DNA from: Halichondria panicea
Taxonomy: Eukaryota; Porifera; Demospongiae; Suberitida; Halichondriidae
NCBI RefSeq assembly: GCF_963675165.1
Contig: NC_087378.1
Location: 5,141,205 to 5,205,204, forward strand
Reading direction: 5' to 3'
DNA: 64,000 nucleotides
Position numbers and translations under genes: made by a program. Of the stretch, positions 25,037-36,432 are shown piece after piece. Position 1 is the stretch's first letter. Every line of letters begins with the position of its first letter. The notes under the pieces were generated by a model that made no database searches, was not told where the DNA came from, and worked only from the letters and a program-made list of their open reading frames with translations.

Positions 25037-27720
25037 GTGTGTGTAGACCGCTACAGCTGCTCAAGGATGAATCTAGTGCAAGTAAGAGTTTCTATAGGCT
25101 TCTAGTCATGTTTACTTGGATTTTAATTCGTGGATTTGCAAAATAATGCTTCGTTCTCGAGTTACATGTATGCCTAGTTTTGCTTACTTGGAATGCCATT
25201 GCAGCCTTTTCAGAAGAGCACATAGCCAAACTTGTTTACCGAGTGTTACTACTCTACTTAGTAGTTAGCTCTGCACTAGAACGCTAGCTATTGGTAGCTG
25301 CAAGAATGAGGAAGAGAGCTGCAAGGCTCTGCTGATGGCAGCCATTAATTTTACACTTGAACTTTTGGCATCGATCGTTTTTAACAACAATCATGGTCGA
25401 TCATTACCCACTCTTTGAGTTTGCATGCAGAAAAATAATTATTGCAAAAATGTTCATGTGTACATGTATAAAAGCTATTAGTAGCTTTTATGTTATGTAG
25501 CTTTGGTATCTCCACTGAGGCATCAGCACCTGTGGTGTTTTCATTTTTGTATCCGTAGAGCACCTACGAAAATCAAAACTGCCTAGCTCAACGTAACTAT
25601 TCTGAGCTGTACGAAAAGTAAAAAGAAACGTAAAGAGGTAGTTTGTACGAAACTTACCCGCTACCATATAGCGGGTAAGTTTCGTGGGGTAAAAAATTCG
25701 TTTAACTCGAGAAACGGTGGTTTTAGTCAGTAAAAATTTTGTTTAGTCTCTCATTACCTGCACTGCATTCCTACGTTCTGGTAAGCCATGCCTACGTTAA
25801 AATTTTGTGGAGGTCAGCTTGCCCACAAAAATAACGAATATTTACCCCACGAAAATTACCCGGTATCCATTCAGTATTTTACTGCTTTGGTTCTTATAGG
25901 GCTTACTGTGTAGCGGTTGGGGATTGAGAACGTGGTTACCGATACAGTCAAGGCGACGACTACTATTAGAGAGACACATGAAATACTTATTCACCTGTGA
26001 TTGGCTACTCTCACTAGAAGGTGGAGTGGAATCACTTACTGACAAAGAAGTATTTGAGGTATTTCTGTCATTCAAAATTGTACTGTTTGTCGCAGCTTGA
26101 ATGGTATAAAATGTTATTTGTGTAAGCATTTCAAATGCTAATGATGCACTCATGTATTTACCCCAGAGATCACTTCCTATCCCAATTTTATATTTGCCAA
26201 TCCATCAGTTTTACTTGCTGCACGCAATGATGCAACCAATGCAAACTGTAGCTGGTAATGATCGAGTTGTTTTAGTGCATGTACTGCTCAAGGTATAAGT
26301 AAACCAAGAAATGTTGTGGCCTGGACCTTTTAGACCAATGCTTTTGAAACGTGCTGACAGGTGTTAGTACATGTAGCCTTCTGCTTAAGCTCTTTTACGT
26401 CAGAAAAATGTTGTGTGTCTTCACTTCAAATACCGAATGTTTTGCGAGCATTAAACATTTGCAAACTTTGCGATGGTTGATCAATTTGCAACAATAAATC
26501 CGCAAAACCTAAATTATTACTAGTAAATACACACGATCCGCCAGAACGCAATAGTTAGACCGCAAAGTGGTCAAATTTTCTGCTGATTTGGCTCATTTGC
26601 AAAGGTTGGTTTTTCACCTGCAAAATATTCTAGTAATACGGTAAAAGAGTTATGCGCATCAATTAGGGTTCAAAATAATTATCTTTGACCTTTTGACCCT
26701 ATCAAACTTCATCTGCAACCGATATCCCAATATGCAAATAGGTAAAGATCATCAATGTGATGAGATAAAAATTATCCTGGCTAGGAACGAGTGTGTATGT
26801 ACCGTATATCTTCTAATTTATCGGACACTTCTAACTACCCCGGACACTCTTTTGGGTGATTTCTGTTGTTCTAATACAACGGACACTCCAGTGCTTTAAT
26901 ATCCGGACAATACCTTGAGTTACATTCATAGACGGCAAGTAAGACTTACAGTGCTGCAGTTAGATAGCTTTGAGTAGCTAGTTTTTGATAGCTAGTGCAA
27001 CTATTCAGTCGCACACTGTTCTATTAAACTTAGCTAGCTCGCATGCAGCTGCTTGCTTGTTCTAATTATTCTGGACACTTCGCATACTCTATAAAAATCT
27101 GTTTCAATTATACCCGGACAATTTCCAAAATAATTATATTGTTTGCTGTCCGATAAATTAGAAGATATACGGTATGTGTGTGTATAAATATTTACTGCAT
27201 TTTAATCCCAGGCATGTGCAGAGAGAAAAATCATTCCCAGTGACAACACAGCAGACGTAATTTTGCTTAGAACACTTCTTAAGACATGGACAGCTCTTAC
27301 TACTAGTGTAAACGGTGAGCTTGGTGTAAATGTGCTAGGGGCATTCAGTATTGCAAGTATTGATATCCATGTATAGATCTCTGTGTGTGCATATTATTAG
27401 AAAATTGCCATCGCCTACGCTCACGCACACACACAGAATGCCCAATGTCTTTGATGGCTCACCTTCCAATGACCCAGTTTCATGACGTATTATAGTTTGA
27501 AACACAATGGAACTAGCCCTTGGAGTGTATAATTTTGTGTGTTGTCAAATGTCTCATTGTCTGTATATAATCTCAATCAGAGTGTACAGGTACTGTACAT
27601 GTTGCAAACAAATTTCATCATGCTGACATGACAAGGAGTTGAGAGTTGGGAGTGGCTTCATATCTATACTTAGAATATTAAAATACAGTTAATTATTATG
27701 TAGGCGCAAGCAATGGTTGA
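23324..27720 (+). CDS. LETMD1: LETM1 domain-containing protein 1-like
   Basis: Seven exons: 23324-23638, 23702-23784, 23869-24043, 24113-24199, 25900-26058, 27212-27314 and 27704-27720; 312 residues in frame. The N-terminus is basic and rich in Ser/Arg (RSTSQSLLNRSRSTIQ), as in a mitochondrial presequence. Then come a charged region, a hydrophobic segment (MLPTVALFFVPVLGYVVPLVA), the FMYPEKLLSNQFWT motif and a LETM1-type ribosome-binding domain (TWLPIQSRRRL, SLTDKEVFEACAERKI). The order matches LETMD1 as I recall it. About eight residues expected before exon 5 are missing, so a tiny exon may hide between 24200 and 25899. The last exon is inferred from phase alone. Reading through the 27314 donor would also reach a stop. 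Confidence 0.8.
24928..25410 (+). repeat. Dispersed repeat with (GT)n microsatellite
   Basis: A full copy of the family seen at 259-662, on the plus strand, in LETMD1 intron 4. It starts with CCTCGGTGCGCATGCGC, then GCGAGGTATA, then a GT microsatellite at about 24985-25045, then the body. Confidence 0.7.
26802..27172. mobile_element. TA-flanked inverted-repeat element
   Basis: A 371-bp element in LETMD1 intron 5. Ends CCGTATATCTTCTAATTTAT and the exact reverse are flanked by TA. Internal CGGACA boxes are repeated several times. No open frame. Confidence 0.8.
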
Positions 27721-30700
27721 AGTGATGGCAGAACAACGTATTCATAGCTCATCCTCATCCTCTGACGATTCTGACTCAGATGTGCCTGATCCTCTACAGG
27801 AGTTCATTTTGGATGGCATAAAGGTGTCTGGCCAAGAGCTTGGTGTGGGGTCCTATTCTTCTGTGTTAGAGCTTAAATATAAGGGTTTGAAATGTGCGGG
27901 AAAGAAGTTACACAAAACTCTGTATGACAGCAGAACTTCTATTGGACCAGAAATCTTAAACAGATTTGGAACTGAATGTGAGTTGCTCAGTCAGCTACGG
28001 CATCCCCATATAGTTCAGTTTCTTGGCCTCTATCTTGAAGTAGGTTCTGATGTCCCCATTTTGATTCTCGAGTACATGCCCTTTGCTCTGTCGGACTGTA
28101 TTGAGCAGTATCATACATTTCCTAATGAGATTAGCTATTCCATACTCCATTCTGTTGCCCTTGGGTTGAATTTTCTTCACACGCACAACCCACCAATCAT
28201 CCATCGAGATCTCACTGCCAACAATGTTCTGCTTACTGAAAACATGGGTGCCAAAATAGCTGACCTAGGAATGGCTAAAATATTGAACATACCTCCTGCT
28301 CACATGTCTAGACGAATGACTGTTTGCCCTGGTACAATTAGCTACATGCCTCCAGAAGCTCTAACATCACACCCTCATTACGACACCAAGCTTGACTGCT
28401 TCTCTTATGGTGTTTTAATGATCCACATTTTTTGTGGAGAGTGGCCAATTGCTTCTGAATATCTTCAGCCTGATCCAAATCGTCCTGGTCACCTCTACCC
28501 GCTGACCGAAATAGAGCGACGAGAAAAATATCTCACACGACTGACTAACGACCACCCTTTGTTATCCCTAATTCACCTCTGTCTGGAAAACATATCGATG
28601 GAACGACCAAGTGCTGCCAATATCTTACAAGAAATTGGAAGTGTGGCTTCTGAGTATCCAGCTAGTTACATTAATCGTGTGGACATGTTAAACCGGTTGA
28701 TTTCTGATGATGAAGAGAAGTCAGAGATGAAGACTGACCTTCAGAAGCTGAGGCAGACTGTACATGAGAAAGAACATGCTATTGAGAGTATGTCCACTAC
28801 TTGCTATATCGAGATTGAGAGTCTGAGAGAGCAAGTGAAAAGACTGGATCAGAAGTGCATTTTACAAGAGGCTCAAATAGCCGAGTTGCAATCGGAAAAT
28901 TCTCGTCAGCATCAAGTGATTGTGAATAGGCAAGAAGAGCTGGAGCTTCTTCGCAAACGAGTGTCTTCTCTTAGCGGCGAGCTGCAGCTCACCAACAGCA
29001 AGCTTGAAGAAAAAGCTAAGCATTCTCTTCAAAAATTTAAGCACTTACAGAATGAAATGATAGCAAAAAGTGAAGAGCGAGAGTCTGCATTACAAAGGTC
29101 AGCAAGGGTGGAATGCATTGTTAGTCCATTATTCCTTGTGAGTACGTGCATGTACAATGGTTGTCAAAAGCCCACATTGATAGGTACATGTACATGTACA
29201 TTTTCATTATAGTACGTGCTTATTCCCTATTCCCTTGAGCCGGCCTTTCAGTAATCACATCAATGATTGTTGATATGTGACTTTCAGTTAAGTGTCTGCA
29301 CCTTTTTTCTAATACCGTAGAAACTGAATTATTAGTGCATGCACTCATGGGGTCAATAACAGAGCTCTATACGCTTATATTCGAGATGCGCCTATAATGC
29401 AGTCATTTTTGAGCCCCACCCAGTAACCGAATGCTCTATAAGCTTATATTCGAGATGCGCCTATAATGCAGTCATTTTTGAGCCCCACCCAGTAACCGGA
29501 TGTCTCTGTGAGCTAGCCTCCTTCACAAGGCCTTGAGGCCTTGTGCTAGAAGGCTAGAAAGTGAGCGAGCTAGGCAAGCAGGCTACCCTAACTAGATCTA
29601 TATCACGCTATATCGTATATATTATGCTACAGTTCATTGTACAACATTTAAAGTCCAAGTCTCCATTCTCTCAGCATGATCAGACAATGTAACAGCTTTC
29701 CCAAAGAGTCCTTCCAGATGGATATCACCAGCTATATATAGACTGTACAGCTCATAGTGCAATAGGGCCCCCTCCTAACACCCCAAATCGCTATAGATAC
29801 AAAGTTAGCTCTAAAATTTCAATCCTTCGCATACTTTTCAATTGAGTACAAAAAACCTGAAGTTGAGCATACACTTAAAATAAAGATACGCTTATAATTG
29901 AGCAAGTGCTAATACGTAGAGTACTCGTGGATCATTCAAGTCATTCAGCCATCTCAAAAGTGCAGCTTGAAGCTAGGTAGCTTTTTTAAATCTGAAAACT
30001 AGGTTAAACAATTCAAATAAAACCTGTATAACACAACTTAGTTAGCCAACGTACGCGTGTTTTAATGCTTGTGCACTCGGATAATGCTCTCGGTTGAGCA
30101 ATGCACTCACTACACTCGTGCATTACGCAACCTTGCATCTTCCTCATGCACACATTAAAACAATTATTTCTATAATATAAATCTAGATCTTTTATACATT
30201 AATTTTTGCAGGTTGGCAAGAGGAGAATTGAAACTCACTTTGAAACACTCGTTTAGCAGACGAAGTTGCACAGCTTTGTCTGATGAGTATGAAGAGTTTT
30301 TCTTGAATAATGCTGATGATGTAACCGATCTTCTGAAAAAGTCAGCGAGATGTTCCAGTCATTTTCAAGCACAGCAAATGTCATGTGATTTTTTTCAAGT
30401 GAGTATTGTAGGTACAGGCCAGTGTACATAAGGAGAAGCCTCAGCTTGTTTGTTTATATACGTGGCTGTAATGACATAACTAGTTAGCTACACTTACGTA
30501 GCTATAGCTAGCAGCACAATATGAGCGTGTGCGTCTGCATTAGGTTTCTAGACTTTTATTGCGATCTGATATGTTTGGACTTTGATTTAAGGCAACCCTC
30601 CAAATATGTGACAGCTAGACAATTTTCCAACCCCTAAAACAAGCGAGCGACAACTGCATTAATTGACAAATAATTATTTTGTCAATGGAGGTTAAATGTA

Positions 30701-33066
30701 GCCACCTATAGCAGATCACTTGACATTTTTAAGCGGCCTGAAATCATCTCGTATTTATATCTCCTGTTAGTTTATAGTAGTTAATTAAAATGGCGGCCAG
30801 AGCCAAGGAATACAGCCTCTTGTGAGCTTTCAGTAGCCTTTTTTCGAAATATCTCTTCGACCCGCCCTGCATATAGTGAAGCTACAGTAGACTGTATCTA
30901 AGCTTTATAGTAAAAATGTCATGAAATGCGTTTCTGGACTTCCAGCTCATTCTAGCTGGAAAATCACTAGATCTAGCCATATGAGCAAACGGTTGACCGT
31001 AACCTTAAACCATTGCTATGCCTGCTACAATAAGACAGGAGTCAAAGAAAGTGCAGCAACGTACCACTCAAGTTTCTGGCTCATTGCTTCGAGTATGACT
31101 CACTTTCTAGTGTGACTGGATATTCTTAGTATCATGCATTTGCTGCTACATTTAGTCTAGTATAGAGTGCTACGATCGTTGCAGCCTTTTGGCTTAGCTA
31201 GCTACTTTTCATGCTTTTCTCTACGTTTCTGTATATCTTTTCTTTGTTCTCCGTGCACGCACATCTTTGTTGATATGTGACCGACCTCTTCTGAAACTAC
31301 ACCAACTCTACCAGTTTTTATGCGTGTATTGTCTGGCTTTCATAGTCTCTTTACTACATCAACAAGTATTAAGAAATCATTCTTGTCTTCTTTTTTTGCT
31401 AAAACTTACGTCGGAAAATAGATATCAAGTTTTTGAAGTATAATCCATTGTTGGCAATTCTCTTAAAAATAATTATTGTCGTGCATGTCGTAAAAATAAT
31501 GTTACACATCATCCAGAAGGCCCTATATTGAGTTCTTATACACTTGGTTTTTCTTGGCCAATCGTATGTATTATGATATCACTGTGGCCAGAAGGGAAGC
31601 TGCTAGCTAGAATAGTCTTTATCTCAACTTTCTCTCCAATACAGTGAGTCTTGTGAGCTCTCTCTTCGTTTTCTTTGCAGTGGCCATTGTCTTGAGCAGT
31701 TTATCAATACAATTATTGCTGATTCAGCTAAGCAATTTACATTGCGCATGCACAGTACTCTATTCTACTGACAGCCCCTCATCTTTTTCAGCTTGCCATT
31801 TTGTCCGGATTTGCGAGGTTTCGGATTAAAGGGGTCCGGATTAGCGAGGTTCTACTGTACTTAATTAACTCACCAAGATTCAGTATAATGCTGTTTTCAC
31901 TAGCTATGACTAGGCCTGTGCCAAATACTAACATTTTCACCTATTATTCGACTTCATTAGCCTATTATTCAACATACACAGCAGCGAAATAACAAACACA
32001 TTAAGCACAAAAAATGTGGTTTCAACATTGATTAGACTAACAATCTCATAAAAATTTACTGCCATGTAAAATATGGGCGTGTTCTGAGCTACTGCGCATG
32101 TGGAACTCAATAAACTATTTTCACAGTGCCTATTATTCAAAAGGCTGCCTACTATTATTCCGGAATATTTGGCACAGACCTATAGCTATGACACAATTAC
32201 TGAACTTCTCTTACTATTCTTGTACAGCACTGCTATGCTCTATGTAAGAGAAAAGTGCTGGAGAAGTTTCACTCTCAGCTGGATTCCCTGTTTGTTGTTT
32301 CTCACTCGTCTGAAGTGACTCGGGAGATGCTCGATGATGTCAGCATAGCTTATGGCCATTTAATGAGAGCCTGTCGACTCCAGAGCTCTGATCAGTTCAG
32401 TGAAGCGTTGTGTGAAGAGGTGAGTGTGTCCTGGGGTATACATCAAAACTATATTTATCTACATCTCGTGCAAAACTGTTTACTGTAACCATGATCGTGA
32501 TCTTTCATTGATACCCATGTACTGGCATTACACACCCCCAAGGGGACACTAGCTTTACATTATTCTTTGTTGGCTGCTTCCATTCTTTGTGTGACTGCCC
32601 TTAGGTTACCAGTTTTGTCTACACAGCTATTTTTCAGTGATTGCTTTTGCTTCTCAGTGTTTTGTCTTCTCATATAATTCAAACAACATTATATACCTAC
32701 CTACAGGCATATCCTCATTTTCTGGAGAAGAACTCAATCAGACTCACCTCCCGTTCTACAGAAGCCTCTCTTCGTCAGCACATGCGCCAGGCGTGCAAGC
32801 TAGCGTGGGAGTTGGTTTCAGCATGGCCACCAGTTATAGCAGGACGACCACTGGAATTCCGTGAAGAATGGCAAGATAGAGAATTTCAATATTGGGATAA
32901 AATAGCTGTAAAACCCAGATTATTATATACACGACCGGTGTTGTTCCATAACTATGAGGGGTGTGTGGGAGTGAAAGGATGGGTAGGCAATAGGCCGGAC
33001 AGACTTGCAAGACAGTCTCAGTGTATGGATCAAACCAAGAAGAATACAAAACGAAAAATCCATTGA
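27713..33066 (+). CDS. TKL-type protein kinase with coiled coil and Mieap-like C-terminus
   Basis: Four exons: 27713-29097, 30212-30398, 32249-32419 and 32707-33066; 700 residues in frame. After an acidic Ser/Asp-rich start comes a kinase domain: glycine loop GVGSYSSV (44-51), Lys64, HRD (164-166) with Asn170/171, DLG (184-186) in place of DFG, PPE (213-215). All catalytic residues are present, so it is likely active. Residues about 338-460 form a coiled coil. The last three exons encode a region whose end (CKLAWELVSAWPPVI, PVLFHNYEGCVGVKGW) resembles the C-terminal domain of mitochondria-eating protein (SPATA18/Mieap) as I remember it. Joining exon 1 to the rest rests on splice phase; if the 29097 donor is unused, the first exon ends at a stop at 29210. 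ATG 27725 is an alternative start. Confidence 0.75.
29336..29492. repeat. Tandem duplication, ~70-bp unit
   Basis: Two nearly identical units containing CTTATATTCGAGATGCGC and GAGCCCCACCCAGTAACCG follow each other directly, in kinase intron 1. They lie in a longer repeat-like stretch (about 29317-29920). Confidence 0.75.
31911..32182. mobile_element. Inverted-repeat element in kinase intron 2
   Basis: Ends TAGGCCTGTGCCAAATA and TATTTGGCACAGACCTA are imperfect inverted repeats 272 bp apart. CTATTATTC is repeated several times inside. No open frame. Confidence 0.55.
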
Positions 33067-33564
33067 ACCAAACACTACATCACTATTGTTGGTGTAACGT
33101 ACTGTATGGACATTTTACATAATTATAATTATAATGACTGTGTTGTATATATAAATTATTTAGCCCTAGGGCATTGTTAGCTGTGGGCATCGTCTCTTTT
33201 CATTACTGTGCCACCCTTTAAATAGAAGCGGCGCCAAATTGTTGATACATGCAATGGCATGGTTCGAGTGAGGTGCAGCACTACTTCTCCTTAGCTGGTG
33301 CAATAGGGTTAATTTCTCTACATTGTTGCAACTTTACTCTGATGGTGTGCCTCCTGTATATATAATGCGCGTAAAATAATGAAAGTACCAATTTTGGTAT
33401 TACATCTAGACTATAATAATTTTATAAGAAAAAAAATTTTGTAAGATAATGTAGATCTACCTATAATATACATGCGTGGTATAAATATTAACATAAGGGT
33501 AATTGTGAGGATGACGTAAGTCTAGAACTGCTGGAAAAAGGGTGCGGTTTTCTACATTCTAAAA
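33067..33564. other. Gap between kinase and CCDC149 genes
   Basis: About 500 bp between two same-strand genes. It is AT-rich and must hold the kinase 3' end and the CCDC149 promoter. No repeat with clear ends was seen. Confidence 0.4.
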
Positions 33565-34620
33565 ATGGCTGGTATCAGTGGTGTAAACTTAGAAGTTGTT
33601 TACCAGGACTTACTGGCTGAACATAAAGCAAGCCAACAGCAACTACATAGTAAGGATGAGGCCCTGAAGATATTTCAGAAGCAGATGAAAGAGTCAAATC
33701 TTCACAAACAACACTTAGAGCAAGAGATCAAACAGCTACACAGCCAATTGGCTCGTGCTCAGATGCTTGCCAGTGTTTCTCTCATCCCAGGCCCTAACAC
33801 ATTAAATCCTTCATCTCCTCTACCCAATGATTCACCTGTTAGACCAGGAACTGGGCCATACGATGCAGAAAGAGAAAAATACATTTTAGAACTAGAAGAA
33901 GCACAGGAGAAGAACGCAGAATTTTCTCGGCAGATTCAATTACTTGAAGATGAAAAAGATGAGATTGCTGAAGAGCGAGACTATTATTCAGGAAAGTGTT
34001 CAAGTCTTGTAAAGTGCCTTGAAGAGTTACGACTGGCAAAACCACCCTCCCATTCCACTCTTAATACGATAATGGAAGAGAACAGGCAGCTTCGACTGGA
34101 TCGGGTTGAAATCCAAGCTGAGCGGGATCAAGCATTGAGTCGTATTGAGCGCTATAAAAGAGCTGTCGAGAGACGTAAAGCCAAAGAAGCATGTGCTGAA
34201 AAAACCATACAGTTTTCAGCAGGCAAGAAAAATGATGCACAGTTATCTCTCCGGAGAATCAGTGAATTGGAAACTATTGGAAACAGTCTTTCAGAGTCCG
34301 TTAAAGAAAAAACAATAGCTCTTGCTCATCAAAAAAGGGCTAATAAAATGTTAGCCTCTCGGATCACTGAGCTAGAACATAGGTTAAGAGTGTTGGAAAT
34401 CTCAGGCTTGTGGTCTGGTAATGACCAACAAACACACTACGAAGCTGGGCCTTTGCTTAGCCCAGATCAAATGACTGACAACAGAAAAACTGTTAATGTT
34501 GACGAGAACAAGCAAGTAGGTGAACAAAAGTCAAATGAACTAGATGAAACAAATTTGGATAATCAGTATATTTCCGAGACAAGCCAATGCAGTGAAGATG
34601 AAAATCAGTATCAAATTTAA
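33565..34620 (+). CDS. CCDC149: Coiled-coil protein, CCDC149-like, single exon
   Basis: An uninterrupted 351-residue frame. It is helical over most of its length, with heptad-type Leu/Ile spacing at about 8-70, 105-150, 160-215 and 240-285, a Pro/Ser-rich break near 75-98, and an acidic tail. The block SELETIGNSLSESVKEKTIA followed by HQKRANKMLASRITELE and LEISGLWS corresponds to the most conserved part of CCDC149 as I recall it (ending LEVSGLWS). Function in animals is poorly known. It is intronless while its neighbours are split. The start has an A at -3 (AAAATGG). It converges on the ArfGAP-C2 gene, with 396 bp between stops. Confidence 0.8.
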   Translation: MAGISGVNLEVVYQDLLAEHKASQQQLHSKDEALKIFQKQMKESNLHKQHLEQEIKQLHSQLARAQMLASVSLIPGPNTLNPSSPLPNDSPVRPGTGPYDAEREKYILELEEAQEKNAEFSRQIQLLEDEKDEIAEERDYYSGKCSSLVKCLEELRLAKPPSHSTLNTIMEENRQLRLDRVEIQAERDQALSRIERYKRAVERRKAKEACAEKTIQFSAGKKNDAQLSLRRISELETIGNSLSESVKEKTIALAHQKRANKMLASRITELEHRLRVLEISGLWSGNDQQTHYEAGPLLSPDQMTDNRKTVNVDENKQVGEQKSNELDETNLDNQYISETSQCSEDENQYQI

Positions 34621-34976
34621 CACTAAAAAAAATGTGCACATCGAACTTAGTATTATTAGGTGCAGTACGTCAGTCGAAGTTTATAGGGAATGTTCACCTA
34701 CAGTCATGCAGTTCATCAATTATTTGTAACGCACTTTTATGACACGCGTGCTCATGCAATAACTAATACTTGTGGCACAGTAACACTATTATTGTCTGTA
34801 AGTTAATGGATGCATGTACACAGTATTGTGCATGTACATGAGATTGTGGGAACCCTACGTTATTAAGCATGTTTGTCTCACTTTGAAGGGCTCATTCAAC
34901 ATGCAGGACTCATATACCAAATTACAGTAACCTGAACTGATCATGAAAGTAATTATGCATGTACATGTATAGCAAC

Positions 34977-34982
34977 AATAAA
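34977..34982 (+). terminator. Polyadenylation signal of CCDC149
   Basis: AATAAA lies about 360 bp after the CCDC149 stop and about 35 bp before the stop codon of the opposite-strand gene, so the two 3' ends lie close together. Confidence 0.45.
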
Positions 34983-35016
34983 GAAAGTTACACAATGACG
35001 TTATTATAATTAACTA

Positions 35017-35733
35017 TTACTCGATCTTCATAAAGGAGATTTTCAAGTTGATTTCCCCTTGCATTTTGTCCTCTTTCTTTCGATGTACAATCTGAAACCA
35101 ATTTTCCATAACAGCATCAGTCTGTGCTAACAGAGGGCTCAGATCTAGTTCAACCTTTCCCATGTTGTCGTCCTTTGTAAACTCATCTTTGTCATAAATG
35201 TCAATTAAAAGCTTGTCACAACCATCCCAAGAGAATGTGAAATGCTCGTTGTAAGTCGGAGCAAGTGACTTATAAACCGTTTTTGTCCTGTTAACTTGAG
35301 CTCCTATAGTTACTATGCAATAAGGGTCACTACTTGTAATGTCTTTGATTACAAGGTCACGGCACTCAACGACGTGAACATGAACTATACCGATATACTC
35401 AACCATAGCAGCATTGCGAGCAGAAGAGGGAGAATTTTTAAGAGATATTTTTCTCACTACTCGTTCAGGGGGTCGTTGAGTGCGCCCTTCACTTTTACAG
35501 AAAAGCTTATTTACATACTTAGCCATGATGTACTTGTCTCTTGTATCCCTGTCAGTGTAAGAGAGGCATGGAACTTCAATGTTCTTAGGAACACAGAATT
35601 CAAGGAAAGAGTTCACTTTCTCATTGCCGTGTTCTTCCATGAAGTCAACTTGGGAATTAGTCCAGTTGTCTAGAGTACAACTCAGCACAAAGGAATGCTC
35701 TACACCAAGAGATCTGTGCGTGTTGGAAAACAT
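35017..35733 (-). CDS. ArfGAP-C2 protein, N-terminal part missing
   Basis: A 238-residue open frame, or an exon 35017-35713 if the acceptor ending in CAG is used. It starts inside an Arf GTPase-activating domain: THRSLGVEHSFVLSCTLDNW is the part after the CxxC-x16-CxxC zinc finger, followed by the helical rest (EKVNSFLEFC, YIMAKYVNKLFCK). A C2 domain follows (VHVHVVECRDLVIKDI, SSDPYCIVTIG, YDKDEFTKDDNMGKVELDL), with Asp residues fitting calcium/phospholipid binding. The zinc-finger exon was not found upstream on this strand up to about 37 kb. ArfGAP followed by C2 is known to me from plant ZAC/AGD12-type proteins and not from the usual animal ArfGAP families. Confidence 0.7.
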   Translation of the reverse strand: MFSNTHRSLGVEHSFVLSCTLDNWTNSQVDFMEEHGNEKVNSFLEFCVPKNIEVPCLSYTDRDTRDKYIMAKYVNKLFCKSEGRTQRPPERVVRKISLKNSPSSARNAAMVEYIGIVHVHVVECRDLVIKDITSSDPYCIVTIGAQVNRTKTVYKSLAPTYNEHFTFSWDGCDKLLIDIYDKDEFTKDDNMGKVELDLSPLLAQTDAVMENWFQIVHRKKEDKMQGEINLKISFMKIE

Positions 35734-36297
35734 AATACATGTGTTATTAAGCGAAGTTTACAAAGTTATTTCACGGGAATGGCAACAATCTCGATCTGTC
35801 TTAAGAGGGACTATCCAGGGATATCCATATACACAACAAACATCTTTTGTTTATACACATGTGACTGTATACATGTATAGTATGAACACTCGCATCATAA
35901 AACCTAAAATACTCTTCAGACTAGAGGCTACTTTTAATTTTGCGGGCTTGAAACTATACATGTAAGTAATAAACTGGGAAGTGCTAAACCCATGTACGGC
36001 AATTGTATAGACCTACTAATGTGCATGAGCATAGCTGGTTAGCAGTAACTAACATACAATCAGGAAATTCACTCTGAATGCTATAATTATTATGTATGCA
36101 TAATAATTTATTATAGCAAAGCTTTGATTTTAGTAGTGCATTGTCAGACATGCACTGTGGGACTAGAATCACAGCAGAGTCAACAAAGAAGCCTGGAGTA
36201 TATTGCAATGAAAACGTTCCACGAAAAGAAGGAAACTGAAAACGGAGGGAAAATCTCAGCTTAATGACCATTACCATTCTGTGGAAAGCATGAGAGC

Positions 36298-36432
36298 AGA
36301 GGTGTAGGAAAATATATTTGTAAGGGGATGCTGGGGGGACGCCTATCTACTAGCTATTGCTATTCCAGGAGCAACTAAGTAGGAGACAAGTGGGGTCCAT
36401 CAATCAGAGCACCCATGCTCCCTACGCCTCTG
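36298..36432. mobile_element. Short hAT-like element
   Basis: Ends CAGAGGTGTAGG and CCTACGCCTCTG are inverted repeats about 135 bp apart. No open frame. Confidence 0.5.

Noticed and set aside
26212-26257. Possible extra LETMD1 exon
   Set aside because: The exons before and after join in phase into the continuous family motif EVFEACAERK, leaving no room for it.
27212-27314. This exon as part of the kinase N-terminus
   Set aside because: Its phase does not match the kinase frame, while it matches the LETMD1 frame and family sequence.
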